A DNA stretch of 64,000 nucleotides from Lonicera japonica (lineage: Eukaryota > Streptophyta > Magnoliopsida > Dipsacales > Caprifoliaceae). Shown here one piece after another: positions 47,014-60,230 of the stretch. The translations under genes and the position numbers were made by a program. The notes under the pieces were generated by a model. It was not told the origin of the DNA. It did no database searches and was given only the letters and a program-made list of their open reading frames with translations. Position 1 is the stretch's first letter. Every line of letters starts with the position of its first letter. The stretch spans positions 15,352,422 through 15,416,421 of the forward strand of contig CM038471.1 in NCBI GenBank assembly GCA_021464415.1. Direction: 5' to 3'.

Positions 47014-47567
47014 AGGGGGAGTGATAAATGCACCTTTATTTTTTGTCCCAAACGTTTTTTATGCCATATGCCTCTCATTTTTTTAAAATTTGTCACAAAT
47101 ATACCACCCCACCTCCCTTTAGATTAAGAACCATAATTAAAGTAATATTTTTTCGCTATTGGAAGAGTATCTTTATTTTTACTCTCCCGACATTGAGCAT
47201 ATGGAATTACAGCAATTACTTAGTTACGACCAAATTTTTTAGATACACTCTCTCTCGTATTAAAGAGAGTAACTTTGGTAATATTTTTTTGTCATTGGAA
47301 GAGTACATTCATTGGTACTCGCTCGACATTAAGCATCTAAAACTTTAGCAATAATATTTATTTCAGAAGCAGCACATACTCGGCCAATGTGGGGTGAATG
47401 ATGTATATATCACTTGGCCAATGTGGAGAAAGTAATTGCTCGGTTTTAAAACCACATCTCTATTTTTTTTTGACAAATATTTTTATTATAATTTTGCAAC
47501 ATTCGTCAAATAAAGGTTAAAATGCACAAAGATAAAGGTAACAATGAAATAACTATACATCTTTTGA

Positions 47568-47605
<38 letters not shown>

Positions 47606-48230
47606 ATGTATATATATATGTTTTGAAGAAGAAGAAGGAGGAGGAGGAGGAGGACAAACAAGAATCCTTATGAAATTTCTGATGAGATTATTTAGATGGA
47701 GGCTAGATTTAGCTTAGATGTAGAATCCTCAATTGCTCGAATTTGGGTTCGAATTCGTTCACTTTTACAACAAGAAGAGGAGGAGGAGAAGAGGGTGGTA
47801 AAGGTCCAATTTTTGAGACATACTCTCTTGTCATTGGGAAATTATCTTCATTGTTACTCTCTCGACATTGAACATCTGAAACTTAAACAGATCTGTGGTT
47901 TTTTTTAAAAGAGATCTGTGTGTGTATATATATGCATTTTTTTGTTTGTTTTTTTTTTCTTTTTTCTTTCATTTTAGAATATACTTATATATGTGTGTGA
48001 ATGTATATATGCATGTTTTGAAGGAGGAGGAGGAGCAGGAGAGGAGGAAGAGGAAGAGGAGAAGAAGAAGAAGGTGGTGAGGGTGTATATGATTAATGGT
48101 TAATTATTAAGTTAATTAATGGTTAATCTTTGGTACAATGAGAGGGGTGTAGAAATAAAATTTAGTATAATATTAATAAATTTTTTAGAAGGCATTTGTA
48201 ACAAAAAATGGAGGTGCATTTATCACCCCT
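47014..48230. mobile_element. TIR element, sister of 28249-30008
   Basis: Ends AGGGGGAGTGATAAATGCACC and GGTGCATTTATCACCCCT. The interior has the same GAGTAT-CATTGG...TACTC(G/T)C units. It also has (TA)n/(TG)n and GGAGGAGGA tracts, whose translations are artefacts. It lacks the Pack-MULE, so it shows the empty state. Confidence 0.75.
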
Positions 48231-48907
48231 TTTTTAACATTACTCTTCTTTTCCACTTTATTTACATAAAGTCTTAAAATTTTTAAAATATAATTAATGT
48301 ATTATATCATATCAAAATAAGTTACAGTCGTATCTATTAATTATATTAAAATTACTTTTTGAAATAATTTACCAAAATCACAATGGGTTTCTAAATTTGT
48401 GACAAATTAGTTCGTAAATTTATCTATTATAGAGTTAAGAGGTGAAAACACGATTGCAATGGATGCTGTAACTATATATACAGATATAGCTGTAACTATT
48501 TTGTGTATGTTTGTGTGTGCCCTTAAGAGCCATAATACATTTTAGATTTACGGTATAAAATTGAATGGCAAAACTATTAAAACATGCAAAAACACTTTTA
48601 AACAAATAAACAGTGCAAGTTAGAATAGCAATTGAGAATAAGAATTACACCATTTTTTTTCGTTTTGAGATTTTAAATGAAATACGATCTTGAATTGACC
48701 TTGTATTATATTATAATGAGTTATTTTCGTCATTGAATAATTTGCACTAAATATTTAAATTAGCAATAAAATTTTTACGACTAATTGTTTATCTTGGGTA
48801 GTTATATAAGGACTAATAAACTCACTCCACTTTCAAGCTGAGTGAAAGTTTGCTATATAAATTAGTAGGGTGAGAAGAAAATATTTTTATAAATACTTTT
48901 TCTTTGG
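48231..48907. other. Non-coding stretch
   Basis: AT-rich; nothing recognised on either strand. Confidence 0.4.
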
Positions 48908-49265
48908 AGGGGTATATATATAGGACTTGGTTCCTATGCGGACCGTACGATGTGTACCAAGCTTTTTGGCCCACTTTTGAGATGAAATTTTTTATGAAAT
49001 TTATTGAAAGTTATCTCCATCAAATTTTATTAAAAGATTTATCTAGAAAGTGAGTTTCTAGATGCTTATAATATATATAATTTTGTAATTAACCTATTTT
49101 TTAATTAAATTTTTTTAATAAAATTTAATATTCGTTTATAACATCTTTACAAAATTTCATTAAAAACTTTATCCCAAAAGTAACTCAAAAAGGTCACTTC
49201 AGTCCATAAGATATGATATGTATCGGCGGTCCGCCCCTAAACCAACCCTATATATATATATATAT
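48908..49265. mobile_element. Small inverted-repeat element set in a TA microsatellite
   Basis: Left TATATAGGACTTGGTTCCTA and right AACCAACCCTATATATATAT are imperfect inverted repeats. Further matching parts are GCGGACCG on the left and CGGTCCGC on the right (inverted). About 350 bp, non-coding, with (TA)n on both sides, so it probably targets TA repeats. Confidence 0.6.
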
Positions 49266-50515
49266 ATCTTAAAGTGAAGTAATCACGTGTTTACAGCTAG
49301 CTTAGTGTCGGTCATGATGTAATACGGGTACATTGTTTTGGGGGTTAATAATATCACTGGGAATAATGTAAACCAGCTGATGGATTTGGTTTTAGGTGCC
49401 CATTGTTTTAAGATATTTTCTTTAGTGGGAGAAGAGAACATAGTTTTTATTTTTTGTGACTCTTGTTTCCGGTTGGAATATGATTTTCTAACTGACTGTA
49501 GTTACCGACATCAAGAATATATAATAAAACTAAGGGTATATCCGTATTATTTGGTACGCGAAAATAAAAAAATTAACGTGTGACGAGTTTAAATTGTCAA
49601 TTAGTCTATTTTGAATCTTTTGTCTAATCTAATTTAACGTTGTGAACAACTAAAATGCAAATTTAATATATTTTCATGCTTAAACTAAAAGTATAGTAGA
49701 TTAGACCGATTTATTTTTAATTTTTTAAAAAGTCTTTTAATCATAATTCAACCACATAACATAACGTACGTCATTAAATATTATACAATAATTTTTCTTT
49801 AGTTTTTTTGCATAATTATATAGTTGTGATAGATTTTGTTTAATTGATCTTGATTAGTATATTTTAAATATTAAATTTTTATTAAATTTTGATTTTTTTA
49901 TTTTAAGTTATGTCATTTTTAATATAGAAAAAATTATTAGTATGTAAGAGTTTATTGTGTGTATATTATTAGATTATTAGAGTGAGTGTTTTAACTTTAA
50001 TGTGACATCTTGATGTGTATATAAAATTCATCAAATGGTGTAGAAATAATGCATACCATAAGATATATATTTTTAACCATTATATTCTTATACTCTTTGA
50101 AGAAAATTTTGGTCAAAGATGGTATTTTATAATATAGATTAAAATTCAATCTTGAAGGGGCTCACAGTTTTGAAATATTATGGATATAGATATTTATAGA
50201 TGGTTTTAATATAAAATGTCGGAATTTACAAATATGATATATATAACTTCAAATACAAGATTTAATAAATTTTTTTCTCGAAAATATTAATATAAATGGT
50301 TGTGATTTTTGTTCACGAATTGCTTTTATTATTACTTATATTTCTTTTGCTGTACTTATAAAATATAAAGTATGGCATATTTAGCAAAATAAAAAATTGG
50401 ACGTATTAAGTTGATTTGAGGGGGCTCTCTTGATTTAATACTTATCGTTAACACTTTATTTAACTTAATGAAAGTAACATAAGACTTGATAAAGTATTAA
50501 ATTATTTTTATTTGA
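49266..50515. other. Non-coding stretch
   Basis: AT-rich with no recognisable coding region. The frame at 49338-49583 has no domain or family resemblance and is treated as chance. Confidence 0.4.
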
Positions 50516-50523
50516 TAAACTAA

Positions 50524-50860
50524 GGGTGGTGATGTTGGCACCCCCAAAATCTCTTGAAAACACTCCCACTTTAATTCGGTCATTCGCAACCGAATAACGT
50601 ATACGTTATTCGGTTGTGAAAGACCGAATACAAAATTGCAAAAATTTGAAAAAACTTGAAAATGCCTTACTCGGTTGTCAAGAACTGAATATAAAATTTG
50701 AAAAAACTTGAAAATGCCTTATTCGATTGTCAAGAACCGAGTATATAGACTTATATTCGGTCCTCAACAACCGAATAATAGACACTTTACTCGGTTGCGA
50801 ATGACCGAATTAAAGTGGAGAGTGTTACCGAGTGTTTTTGGGGTGCCAACATCACCACCC
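50524..50860. mobile_element. hAT-like fold-back MITE with perfect 8-bp TSD
   Basis: Ends GGGTGGTGATGTTGGCACCC and its inverse GGGTGCCAACATCACCACCC. The flanking 8 bases are TAAACTAA on both sides (50516-50523 and 50861-50868). The inverted repeats run inward with TTCGGTCATTCGCAACCGA, and the interior is built of repeated ATTCGGTTGT/AACCGAAT-like units. The whole 337 bp could fold into a hairpin. Confidence 0.93.
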
Positions 50861-50868
50861 TAAACTAA

Positions 50869-53540
50869 GGGGTTTAGACTTTAGATTAAATTTAGAGAAG
50901 GCCATTATACAATATTAAGTTAAATGAAAATAAATGTACTAAATATAAAAGTGAATTCCAAAATCTTTAGTGTGTGTGGGTGGGTGTTTAAGAAAGAAGT
51001 ATCAGTAATTCAACAAATTTAGTTTGTAGCATTCATCCGATGCTTTAAATCATGGACTTGAATTGGGGATTTAGGATCTAGGATTTAGTCCATGAGTTTC
51101 AATTATATCGGATGAGGTCCTTGAGATGGGATATACTATTTCATATTTACCTCACAATATTTAGAGATGCTATCTAGCGAGTATAAGAATTAAGAGATGT
51201 TTTTCGCGAAAATAGGAGATGCCTTTGCAAAATCGGGGATACCTTTTAAAAAAAACCAACTATGTTTCTTAAATCGACGACGGGCCCATATTTTTTCAAA
51301 TAATAATTCCCATTCACATATCTTCCAATCTCTTGATAAACAAGTAAGTGGGCACTTCAATTTCGTTCATGTCCCTTTTGAAGACCAGTTGATGAATTAT
51401 TTATTCGTATCCACGTTCATGTTCACAAAAAGCACCATCACACCACCATGGAAATAAACCATGAAGATGAGTAGAGAGAAGCAATAAACCCGAGAGAGCA
51501 AGAGGCGTCGCAGAATTTACCAGAAAGAGAGAACAAGATGGGGGTAAAGAGGTGCAGGTACTAGACAGAACAACATACACATAGTAAGAGTTGTGCAGAC
51601 CACATAGGCATTTCTCCGAAGTTCGGACTTGTGAGCAAGCAACTGAGCAAGAGTGGGATTCTTATTGCATTTCCCCCCTACCATTGCTCCAATAGGCTAA
51701 AAAAGTGTTACTAGAGCTAAAGATTGACAAACCACAAACGTACCCTAAAGTATCAAAACTACACATTCCAACTCCTCCAATCAATGTCTTAGTCATAGCA
51801 AGGCAAAGGAAAATAAAGTTCTTGTTGTTCATATGACGGACTTTATGTCGTCTATCATCAACTGATTCCCCACTCCTGTCCCCTTACCGGGGGCTTGCTG
51901 TATACAATATTCGCCGCTTCCAAGAACTAATTAAATCAATTCTTCTCTTAGGTACTTCAGCTTCTGTACTGTATATGCTAATTATTAGTCACTATATAAA
52001 AGACTTCAACTTGAAGGAGGAATCAAAACCAATGTACTTTTATACCAACTCTAAGGGCACGATCATGGATAACATAAAGTTAATCACAATGGTACGAATA
52101 AACTTCGCCTGGCGATGTCAAGCACACCAAAACAGGCTCAACAAGTTGCAAAAGATATACACGCGATCATGTCAGACCAATGTATATATATCAATCATGT
52201 ATTTACACAAACAAAAGTTGTTTGCATTAAAGCTATTAAAACTGGAAAGTAAGCTTTAAAATGCAAATGCTAAGGTAGACTGAATGGACTCGATTGTAAA
52301 GGCTTCAATCATACACTCCCTATAACCAAAACGTCAACCAGTAGCAATAGTTATATTTATATATATACTGTAAAAATATATATATACGGGAAGGATCAAG
52401 TACAGACCAATCTGTACGGATTGGTACCTTTTATGACGGTTTTGTGTCATAGAAAACACACGCCAAGTGTTTTTATGACGGAAAAACCGTCATAAAGGGA
52501 CCAATCCGTAAAGATTGGACCGTATCTGAAATGGACTCTATATATATATAAATTTCTTAAATCAAAGATACCCTTGAGAATATCTCAAACCAACCCTACT
52601 TTAAGTATGTCTGTGCAAAAAAACATCAACACCATCTAATTAAAACTACAGTATATTATTCAACAAACCAAAACAAATATATGTATGGCAAAATAAAAAA
52701 CACACCATCCGGTTAAAAGTACAATATGCTATTCAATAAACAACTTAACCCATGCTCAAGATTTCAGTAGCATGGTTGTAGCTCACTAAATTATCATTTT
52801 AGAACATTATGAGAGCAAAAAAAATTAACGCTTGAAACTACTACTTACATAGAAGTGGAGGCAAATCCGTACAAAAACTTGGAGGAACAACGGAATATCA
52901 TCTCCAGTGTCATTCTTACTGGATGCCCGCATAGCATAATCATTTTAAATTGTGGACCTTTCAACTACTTCAAACAATATCTGCAATAGTCGAAGAAAAC
53001 TCTACCTTAAGTACCCGTTTGGTTCGAGTTTTTGTTCATTCTCAGAATCTTAAATTGGTAAATTCACAGTAAGAATATCCTATAATTCATGTTAAGATAT
53101 ATGTTAAATCATAAATTGATGAGACACAAACTCTCTATGTGAGATTCTTATTTCAAGTTACGTAAAATGCAATTAGAAAACAACACGCGTGTACAATATA
53201 ATGAAAATAATAAGTTTAGATAACACTTTAGAAATTATACATGCTTGGCCTACCATCATGCTAGCCATCCCATATGCCTATAAATCAAATAGTTGGCTAA
53301 TAGACAAGTATTGCACTATAACTATCCATTTATGTTTCGAGGACTTGTCAACCACGTTGGTTTAGAGCTTCCCAATATTTCTAACTCTCAGTATATCCAC
53401 AGGGCAACCCATATATCTACATACAAGGATAACAATGTGCCAATACTATAATAAGTTCCTAGCCAACCAAAATTCCATTTAACAGGTATATTAAGTAGTT
53501 TACGAAATATTTGTGTAGTGTATACAAGCCAATTGTTAAG
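50869..53540. other. Non-coding stretch with one small hairpin element
   Basis: At about 52388-52540, GACCAATCTGTACGGATTGG and TATGACGG...CCGTCATA form a fold-back unit lying between TA repeats. 51500-51960 is less AT-rich than its surroundings and could be an exon or processed copy of a gene on the minus strand, but I could not identify it. Confidence 0.4.
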
Positions 53541-53915
53541 GGAACACTACACCTAAACAGGGGATTTCTAACGATTTTATCCATTAGGAATATTATTCCA
53601 ATGGATAAAATGCATTGGAAGTATCCCTTGGGTTATCTTAGGGACATATTTTCCAACGGTTATAACCCACACTGATGACTTATTACTAACAGTTATTACC
53701 GCACAATGCCGGTACTAACGTATTTTTCATACCCATGATTGGTTGATTGTTGTATCGCATGTAACTTCATCACTTACGGTTAAAACATTCACTAAATTTG
53801 ATTTGTCTGATAATATTATTGTTTCTATACCTCTTTTTTATGCGTAAGTGCACAAATAAAATTAGCCGTTTGAAAGAATTCACCTCCACACCATCATGTA
53901 TACAATCAGTTTATA

Positions 53916-53989
53916 GAAGAGAATTACACAGGACAAAAAGTGGACCTTCATTGAAGAGAATTACACAGGACAAAAAGTGGACCTTCATT
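53916..53989. repeat. Two tandem 37-bp units
   Basis: GAAGAGAATTACACAGGACA starts at 53916 and 53953; the two units are identical. Confidence 0.92.
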
Positions 53990-54424
53990 GCATAGTTACA
54001 TGCTTTCCATATTCATGTGTATAAATTTTGTTCAAAAGTACCATTGAATTTGAACTAATGCATGAACACAAGCAAAGAAACAAAATTCATTTACATGAGC
54101 TGCACTTATTGATTTATATATCATTCAATCTACAAGCTTCAAGAAGACCAATGCTCCTAAAATACCAAACCAATGTAGCCGTTGATTTTAAACTTGCATA
54201 ATCTTGTCGCCTATATATGTTTGATCAACAAAAATATCACTCGGTCGTGATATTATTCAAGCATAGATGGAGTAGGGAGAGAACAAAGGATTCAGAAGAT
54301 GGGTTCAGAGAGAGAGATTAAGGAGAAGAATAAAGCATAAAGTCCAATGAATACAAAAACAAATTAGGCTCTTCCTAGGAATTAAGAACAATAATAACCC
54401 TTATCATTTTATTTTATGTTTTAA

Positions 54425-54565
54425 AAAAAGGGCAGATTTAAATCTCTCCCCTTTACTATAATAAGAATAAAAATCTCCCACCCCAAATGAAACTCAAACT
54501 CTAGACCTCTACTGAATTCAGGTGGGTGCCTTACCAACTACGCTAGCCAACTTGCTTTATCATAA
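54425..54565 (-). repeat. Possible tRNA-derived SINE remnant
   Basis: On the minus strand a tRNA-like box A (TAGCGTAGTTGGTAAGG) is followed by box B-like (GGTCTAGAGTTTGAGTTTC). This spacing is found in plant SINE heads. No clear poly(A) tail or TSD was found. Confidence 0.35.
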
Positions 54566-54949
54566 CTTTGTTACCCTTCGAGTCCCAACTTAAAAGTAAC
54601 GATCCATTTTCAACATCCCAAATTAGGAGTAATTGGGTTTCCTTGAAGAGACATAATTATGTAGTTTGTCCTTGAAGTATAACCAAAACTCACCAAGGAA
54701 GTCGGCAACATTAATAACGAAGATCTGATCAAAGCGCCATATAGTGACCCACTAGTTTGCGACCCACTAGTTTGCAATAGGCCACATCCATAACAAAAGC
54801 AGCATTGTATGCCCAGAGGGAGCTGCGATTTAGAGTTAACTGAATTCCAATATTACTTAAATAAAAGAACCGTTAGGAACTATTTTTCATCGAATAATTT
54901 AAAGCCACGTCAACATGAATTCCATATAGGCACATACTATTTTGGCATG

Positions 54950-56856
54950 CGGGTGTTTTGATATATTCGTTGAGTTATTTGTATTGATAAAAAAAGGGGA
55001 ATCAAATTCTAAAAAGAATCATTGCATTCAAATTTTGTTAAAAACATTGGATTTAAGAAAATAATTTATTTTGAAGTTTTTAGCTTTGTTAACCTTTTAA
55101 TTTATACTTTGGAAGTACATATTACTACTAATTTTCTATTTTTGATGGTTATCAGGTGTTAGGAAAGAATTGGAGAGAATGGCTTTGAAATGTAGGAATT
55201 CGGAGTTAAAACGGAGAGGAAACAAATAAAAGAAAATGGGAGAGCTGGGCAGAAGGAATTAAAAAGAACCGAAGTAAAATAACAAAAACAAGGAGGTGCT
55301 CAACAGGGTTGGATAGGGATGGCAACGGGTCATGTTTGGGGCTAATTTGGTCAAATTCAAACCCGACCCGCCCAACCCGAACCTGACTCTACCCATTGCA
55401 AATTTTATTTTTTGAAACTTGAACTCTCCTCAAGTGATATGCATAAACCCAAACCCGACCCGTTGTAATCATACTATAATTTAAGGGTATTTAAGGAATA
55501 AAATACTATATTTGGGGCAGGTCAAACAAGTTAATTTTGTGCAAACTCGAACCCACAATGGATTTTTATTTCATAAACCACCCCATTCGGGTTAGGTTGG
55601 ATTAAAAATATGCCGGATTGAGTTTTATTGATATCCCTAAAGGTAGATGCAAGAGTAATTATTCACACTCAAGTGGGTTTATTCTTGGCACTAGCAATTT
55701 TTTTTGAACAACTTGCACTTGGAGGAATTCGAATACGGGATCTCCTGCTAAATAGATTAATCTCTCATCAGGATCTAGTAAACCACTAAGCCACTCCAAG
55801 CACCAGCAAAATTGAGTAAGCTATTTTTTTTTTGGAAGCATTAAACAAGAGGGCCAATTTAAATAAGTAGCCCAAATGGGCCATCCATGGCAGCAGCAAT
55901 ACAAGTGGGCTCAAAGCCCATTCCGTTGAATGGATCTCCAATGAGATGTATAAACATGGGCCCAAGCCCATTCACCAAGGCCGGCTACCCTAACAACAGT
56001 AATTATAAAGCATAGCCGAATCATTAATGGGGAATTCAGCACTGCCTTTAGCCGAGCACTTTCTTCTTCTTTTCAAATTTTTTGTTTTATTTTATCTTCT
56101 TTTACATTAAAGACTTTCAAGATTAGAACTTAAATTTTATTACTCAATTAATTTCATACTCAATAAACTTTATTTTATTTATTTTTTAATTTTTTACATG
56201 TTGGCGTAAATTTTAGATAGGGTTAAAATGAGTATATTTAATTGATTCCATTATACGTATTTATGCCAATTGACTCTACTAATTTAATACTTTAATGTTA
56301 AATACCATTCTTCCTATTAGATAGCTATTTTAATTGATAAAAATAAAGTTAGATTCTCATTATGATTTGTTAGATTGACCTTTGATTTGTTAAGAGCTGA
56401 TATATGTGTTTTTTAACGAATATAATGAGTGTTTTGACATTATAGATAAGTTTGGCTATGTGATAATTATAATTGAATTTTATAAATTGATTAAATTTGA
56501 ATGATTTTATTTTACGCAAATAATAGAGTCGAAACACAAAATTATTGCGAGACAATAGTAGAGTTTATGCGCCTGAATACTTAGAAAAATGATATTAAAT
56601 ATATGACTCCGAAATTCTAGTCAATTAATTCATTAATTTTGTTATCTTGCTTAATATTATTTAATTTACTTTCATTAAGTAGCTTTGTTTTACTTATTTT
56701 ATTTTATTTGACCACTTTTCTGGCTAAATTAGGAATTTAGTGAAAAATTAACAAAGTAATTATAAAACAAACTGTTTAAGCCTTTACTCTTTCTTTCACG
56801 CTATATTATTCATCAATTTGTGTGCTTGAGAGTATTAAAATTTGTTGCAACAATTA
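54950..56856 (+). repeat. Diverged LTR and short 3' internal piece of the Athila-like family
   Basis: The order of blocks follows 12730-14803: GGCATGCGGGTGTTTTGATA, then GGAGAATGGCTTTGAAATG-type text (55175), ATTTAATTGATTCCATT (56236), CAATTGACTCTACTAATTTA, and the end GTTGCAACA at 56856. It is much more diverged than the pair at 576/12946. It is interrupted by the small element at 55317-55638. Confidence 0.7.
55317..55638. mobile_element. Small TAGGGATGGCAAC element
   Basis: Left TAGGGATGGCAACGGGTCAT and right TTGATATCCCTA are short inverted repeats. The interior has CAAACCCGACCCG repeats, a composition seen in several plant MITEs. Confidence 0.55.
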
Positions 56857-56880
56857 GATCATAGGTATTCATGTCCATAA

Positions 56881-57106
56881 CTATGAAGTCATCCTCCAAA
56901 AATGATAGCCTCGCTGCAGGGTAATGATTATGGTACAATATCCTCTAAGATCCACATTGTTACCCATGGGTGTCATAATGTTAATAGGGGAAGTGGGTCT
57001 CCTAAAAATCAATGCACAGGATGAAAAAATAAATGAATGTGATGCACCAGTATCAAACAAAGCTCTAGCCACAATGGAGAAAAGAATGAGGATATGGTCT
57101 TCCTAG
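56881..57106 (-). pseudogene. Ty3/gypsy aspartic protease fragment
   Basis: On the minus strand the frame reads ARALFDTGASHSFI near 57072-57030, the active-site region of a gypsy protease, followed by a decayed flap. Only about 65 codons remain. It lies next to the LTR end at 56856 and is cut on its upstream side near 57107. Confidence 0.78.
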
Positions 57107-58420
57107 TCCACAACTAGGTGTAGTGAGAAAAAACAGCCTCCCTTTATGCTGGCGGTGACTATTAGGTATATTTTTAGTTGGCTTGATTCCAATGCCAAAA
57201 GCATTTTTTTCCGTTGTAATTGTTTGAATCGAATTGAAGATTTAAAGATACGACAATCAACGGAAACTCGTCGAGCTTATCGGATGCATCGTACATAATT
57301 CAAGGCCTAGTGTAAGTTTGTTGTTTGTTTTGATTTAAAATATAGGTGGTGGTTGAGTGTTAAAATCGAAATCAAAAGTATTTTGAGTCAAACTTGTATT
57401 TTGAGTTTTTACTGTGTTTTTTCCAAGCCCATTGCATTCCATCGAATTTTTTTTAAAAGAAACTTGCTTTTTACACGTCTAACATGTTCCGTAAGTTGCC
57501 CCTGAAATTTGGGTCGAATCGGAGTTCAAAAGGACGTAAAACAATGAAAAATGAGCAAAATAAAGAAAAATTAAAAAGCATCACAAATAAGCAGAAAAAC
57601 AGAAAAGTGTTGTAAAAGCAAATCAGTCTACCCTATATTTTTTTGGGGGCACATAGTTTTATCGTAATTTTTTTTAAGTGTTTTAAACCTATTCTAAAGT
57701 GGACTTTAACTTAATATTTTTCTATAAATATAACCCAATGGTAAGGGACAAAAAGACGTGATCCTAGATAGATTTTTAAGGCAAAAAGTTTCCAAACACT
57801 GGAATCAATCTTTGAGTGTTTTAAAATACCATATATGTTTTGTTTACATGCATAGAGATCATATTGTTCTTTAATTTAAGAACTAGGGTTTCAAAGGTTC
57901 GCGGTCTTGCGGGATTGTCTTTGGTTGAGTTTGGAGACGGGGTGAGTGAAGTAGCTAACTTGCTATAAGAGAGATCATGGATAAGGGTGAAAGATTGTGA
58001 TCAAGTGTGTAAAAGAAGGAGACTGGTTAATCCAACTTTGGTTGCTTTTTACGTTCAAGGAATTGACGGGACTGTTGCATATATTGTGGGGATGCAATTG
58101 TTATAAGTTATTGAGTCTACAGTTCCATTTTGATCATAGTGAACCACTATCGATTAATCCCGAAGATTAGTCATACGTAAGTAGGGATATCTCATTAATT
58201 CCTGGTGTTGTAGATTTTTTTTGTATGATTGCTTGATTAATCTAATTCCTAGAAAAATAAAACATAGGTTTTGATAGTAAAATTGATTAGACTTAGGGTT
58301 TTAATTTCACTTATCAAATTTAAAATTATTTTTGATAAAAATCGTAAAATCAGCATAGGCAATACAATCCTAATTTTTTTCTCAGTAGCTAGATTGCTGC
58401 TGTTGTTTGGCTACATTATT
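57107..58420. other. Unassigned, LTR-like stretch
   Basis: No coding frame. The part 57880-58200 has the style of an LTR or leader (GGGTTTCAAAGGTTCGCGG, GAATTGACGGGACTGTTGCA). It separates two minus-strand retrotransposon fragments and may be an LTR inserted between them. No ends were fixed. Confidence 0.35.
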
Positions 58421-59400
58421 GGACTAGTAATAGCCCCCATTCGTGGTTTGGCTCTGGCCTTGGGAAGCACCTTTTGTTAAGCAACCCCCAAACTTACTAG
58501 GCTGCCCCAGCCTCCACATATATTTCAGCCCTCGTCCACCACGACAGTTGTTTTGGTTACTAGACACACCATGGGCCCTTGGGTTCTGTGGGCATGCTTT
58601 GCTGAAGCCCAGACAGATCAATTGTATGGTAGGACAAGTATGTTTTCACCAAGAACTCAATAAACAGGAATCCCAGTGAATTATGGACACGATGTGAAGC
58701 GAGAAAATCGATAAGAATGAGCGAAAATTCAGTCTTGTGGAAACAAGATTTTTGGAATCCTTGGACCCTATATAACCCAAATCCAAGAAGAAAAATTGCG
58801 AATTTCGGAAATTTTTGTACTCTTTTTTTTTTTTTTTTTTTTTTTTCCTGGGTGTCTCGACTTCTACTTTAATCTGGTGTAGTGAAATTTCCAGAATTCA
58901 AAATTTTAGCAGAATAAAAAGCACAATTCAAATCGACAATTAAAAAAAATTCGCAATCGAAATTCGCACTGTTTGTACGCAGCAATCAGAATTAATTAAC
59001 CCTAAAGGAAACTCAAAACTAGGGTTTATACGCAGCAATCGAAACTCATCACAATCGAATCTCAGCAACTAGGGTTTATATGGAGTTCGAAGTTTCTACT
59101 AACCCAACAATCAAGAGCAGATCGAAACGCACTTAGTAAGAACAAATACGAAGATCAATCATCAACAAGTTCGAAAATTACTCAGCCGCACAGATTCGAT
59201 AATTATGTAGCAAAACAGAATGATATTTTTTTATTTTTTTATTTTTGGAATCGAAATAACAACCCTAGGTTTAAGAAGATACGAATTAAAGCAGCCTAGA
59301 ATTTATCAAAACAGAAGCAAACGAAAGATAAAACTGGATAGAAAAATTCCCTCTGATCCATGATATGAAACCACGATCGTATTTCTACCCAATAAGTCTG
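58421..59400 (-). mobile_element. Minus-strand LTR retrotransposon remnant: primer site, leader, gag traces
   Basis: Read on the minus strand, ATATCATGGATCAGAGGG (59355-59372) resembles a Met-tRNA primer site with one base lost. It is followed by about 0.6 kb of leader and a weak gag-like frame with NNCRGGRG (58540-58560). A poly(T) run of more than 20 bases lies at 58826-58850. The domain content is too weak to name the clade. Confidence 0.45.
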
Positions 59401-59629
59401 TTTGGGAACCAAGGCGAAGGTTCTGGCTTTTCGATTTGTTTGAAGTTCCAAAAGGTGAAATTGTGAGGGTTATCATTACTTTTGAGAGCTAAACACGAGC
59501 GTAAAATCAGAGTGACAATCTGAGTGAAACCGTAAGGGAGTGAGTGAGAAATCTTTATTTCTTTTAGTCATCTCTGTTTTGCACAATATGTAACTTCGAT
59601 CCTAAGTTCCAAGAAGCCATGACAATCTC

Positions 59630-60230
59630 AAAATATGATGAGAGAGGAGTTGGGTGGCTTTAGAGAGCAAGTGGAGGAATCAGTCGAATTAAAACGAATG
59701 CAGGTGAAAGTAGATAGAGTGAGAGCTCAACATGAACAATTGGCAAATCGCGTTTCAAAGGACTGTAGCCTAGAGAAAGGAGGGCTGAGAATGATCCTAA
59801 TAACTTACCGAGATAGTTTTGATGACGGAGAATGACTATTCGATAACCGCTAACCGACGGAATGGTAGGCGATTTGGTAGAGGAAAATCGGGAGGAAAAC
59901 ATGAATGGGATCAAAAGGATTCCATTTCCAAGGGAAGAATGACCCCGAGGCCTATCTTGAGTGGGTCAAGAAAGTGGAATTGGTGTTTGCTTGCCATAAT
60001 TACTCCGAGTCCAAAAAGGTTATTGGGCTATTGAATTTTCCGATTTGCACTTGTTTGGTGGGATCGTTTGATGACAGAGCGAAGGCGTAGTTGAAGGGCC
60101 CGTGGAGACATGGGAAAATGAAGCGCCTTGAAGAAGCGATTTGTACCCGATCACTATTTCGGGAATTGTACCAAAAATTACAAGGGCTTAAAGGGGAATC
60201 GTAGTGTTGATGAGTAAAATCAGCACCGTG
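59630..60230 (+). pseudogene. Ty3/gypsy gag fragment
   Basis: FQGKNDPEAYLEWVKKVELV (59926-59985) and CHNYSESKKV are the conserved gag capsid segment of gypsy elements. The later RELYQKLQGLKG (60155-60195) and NRSVDE are also typical but lie in shifted frames with stops. The part before 59900 may be the N-terminus in another frame (coiled, ELKRMQVKVDRV). It would form the particle; this copy is dead. Confidence 0.78.

Noticed and set aside
58424..58679. Two opposite frames of 65-78 codons
   Set aside because: Only weak gag-like resemblance on the minus strand; not enough to call a gene, so it is included only within the remnant at 58421-59400.
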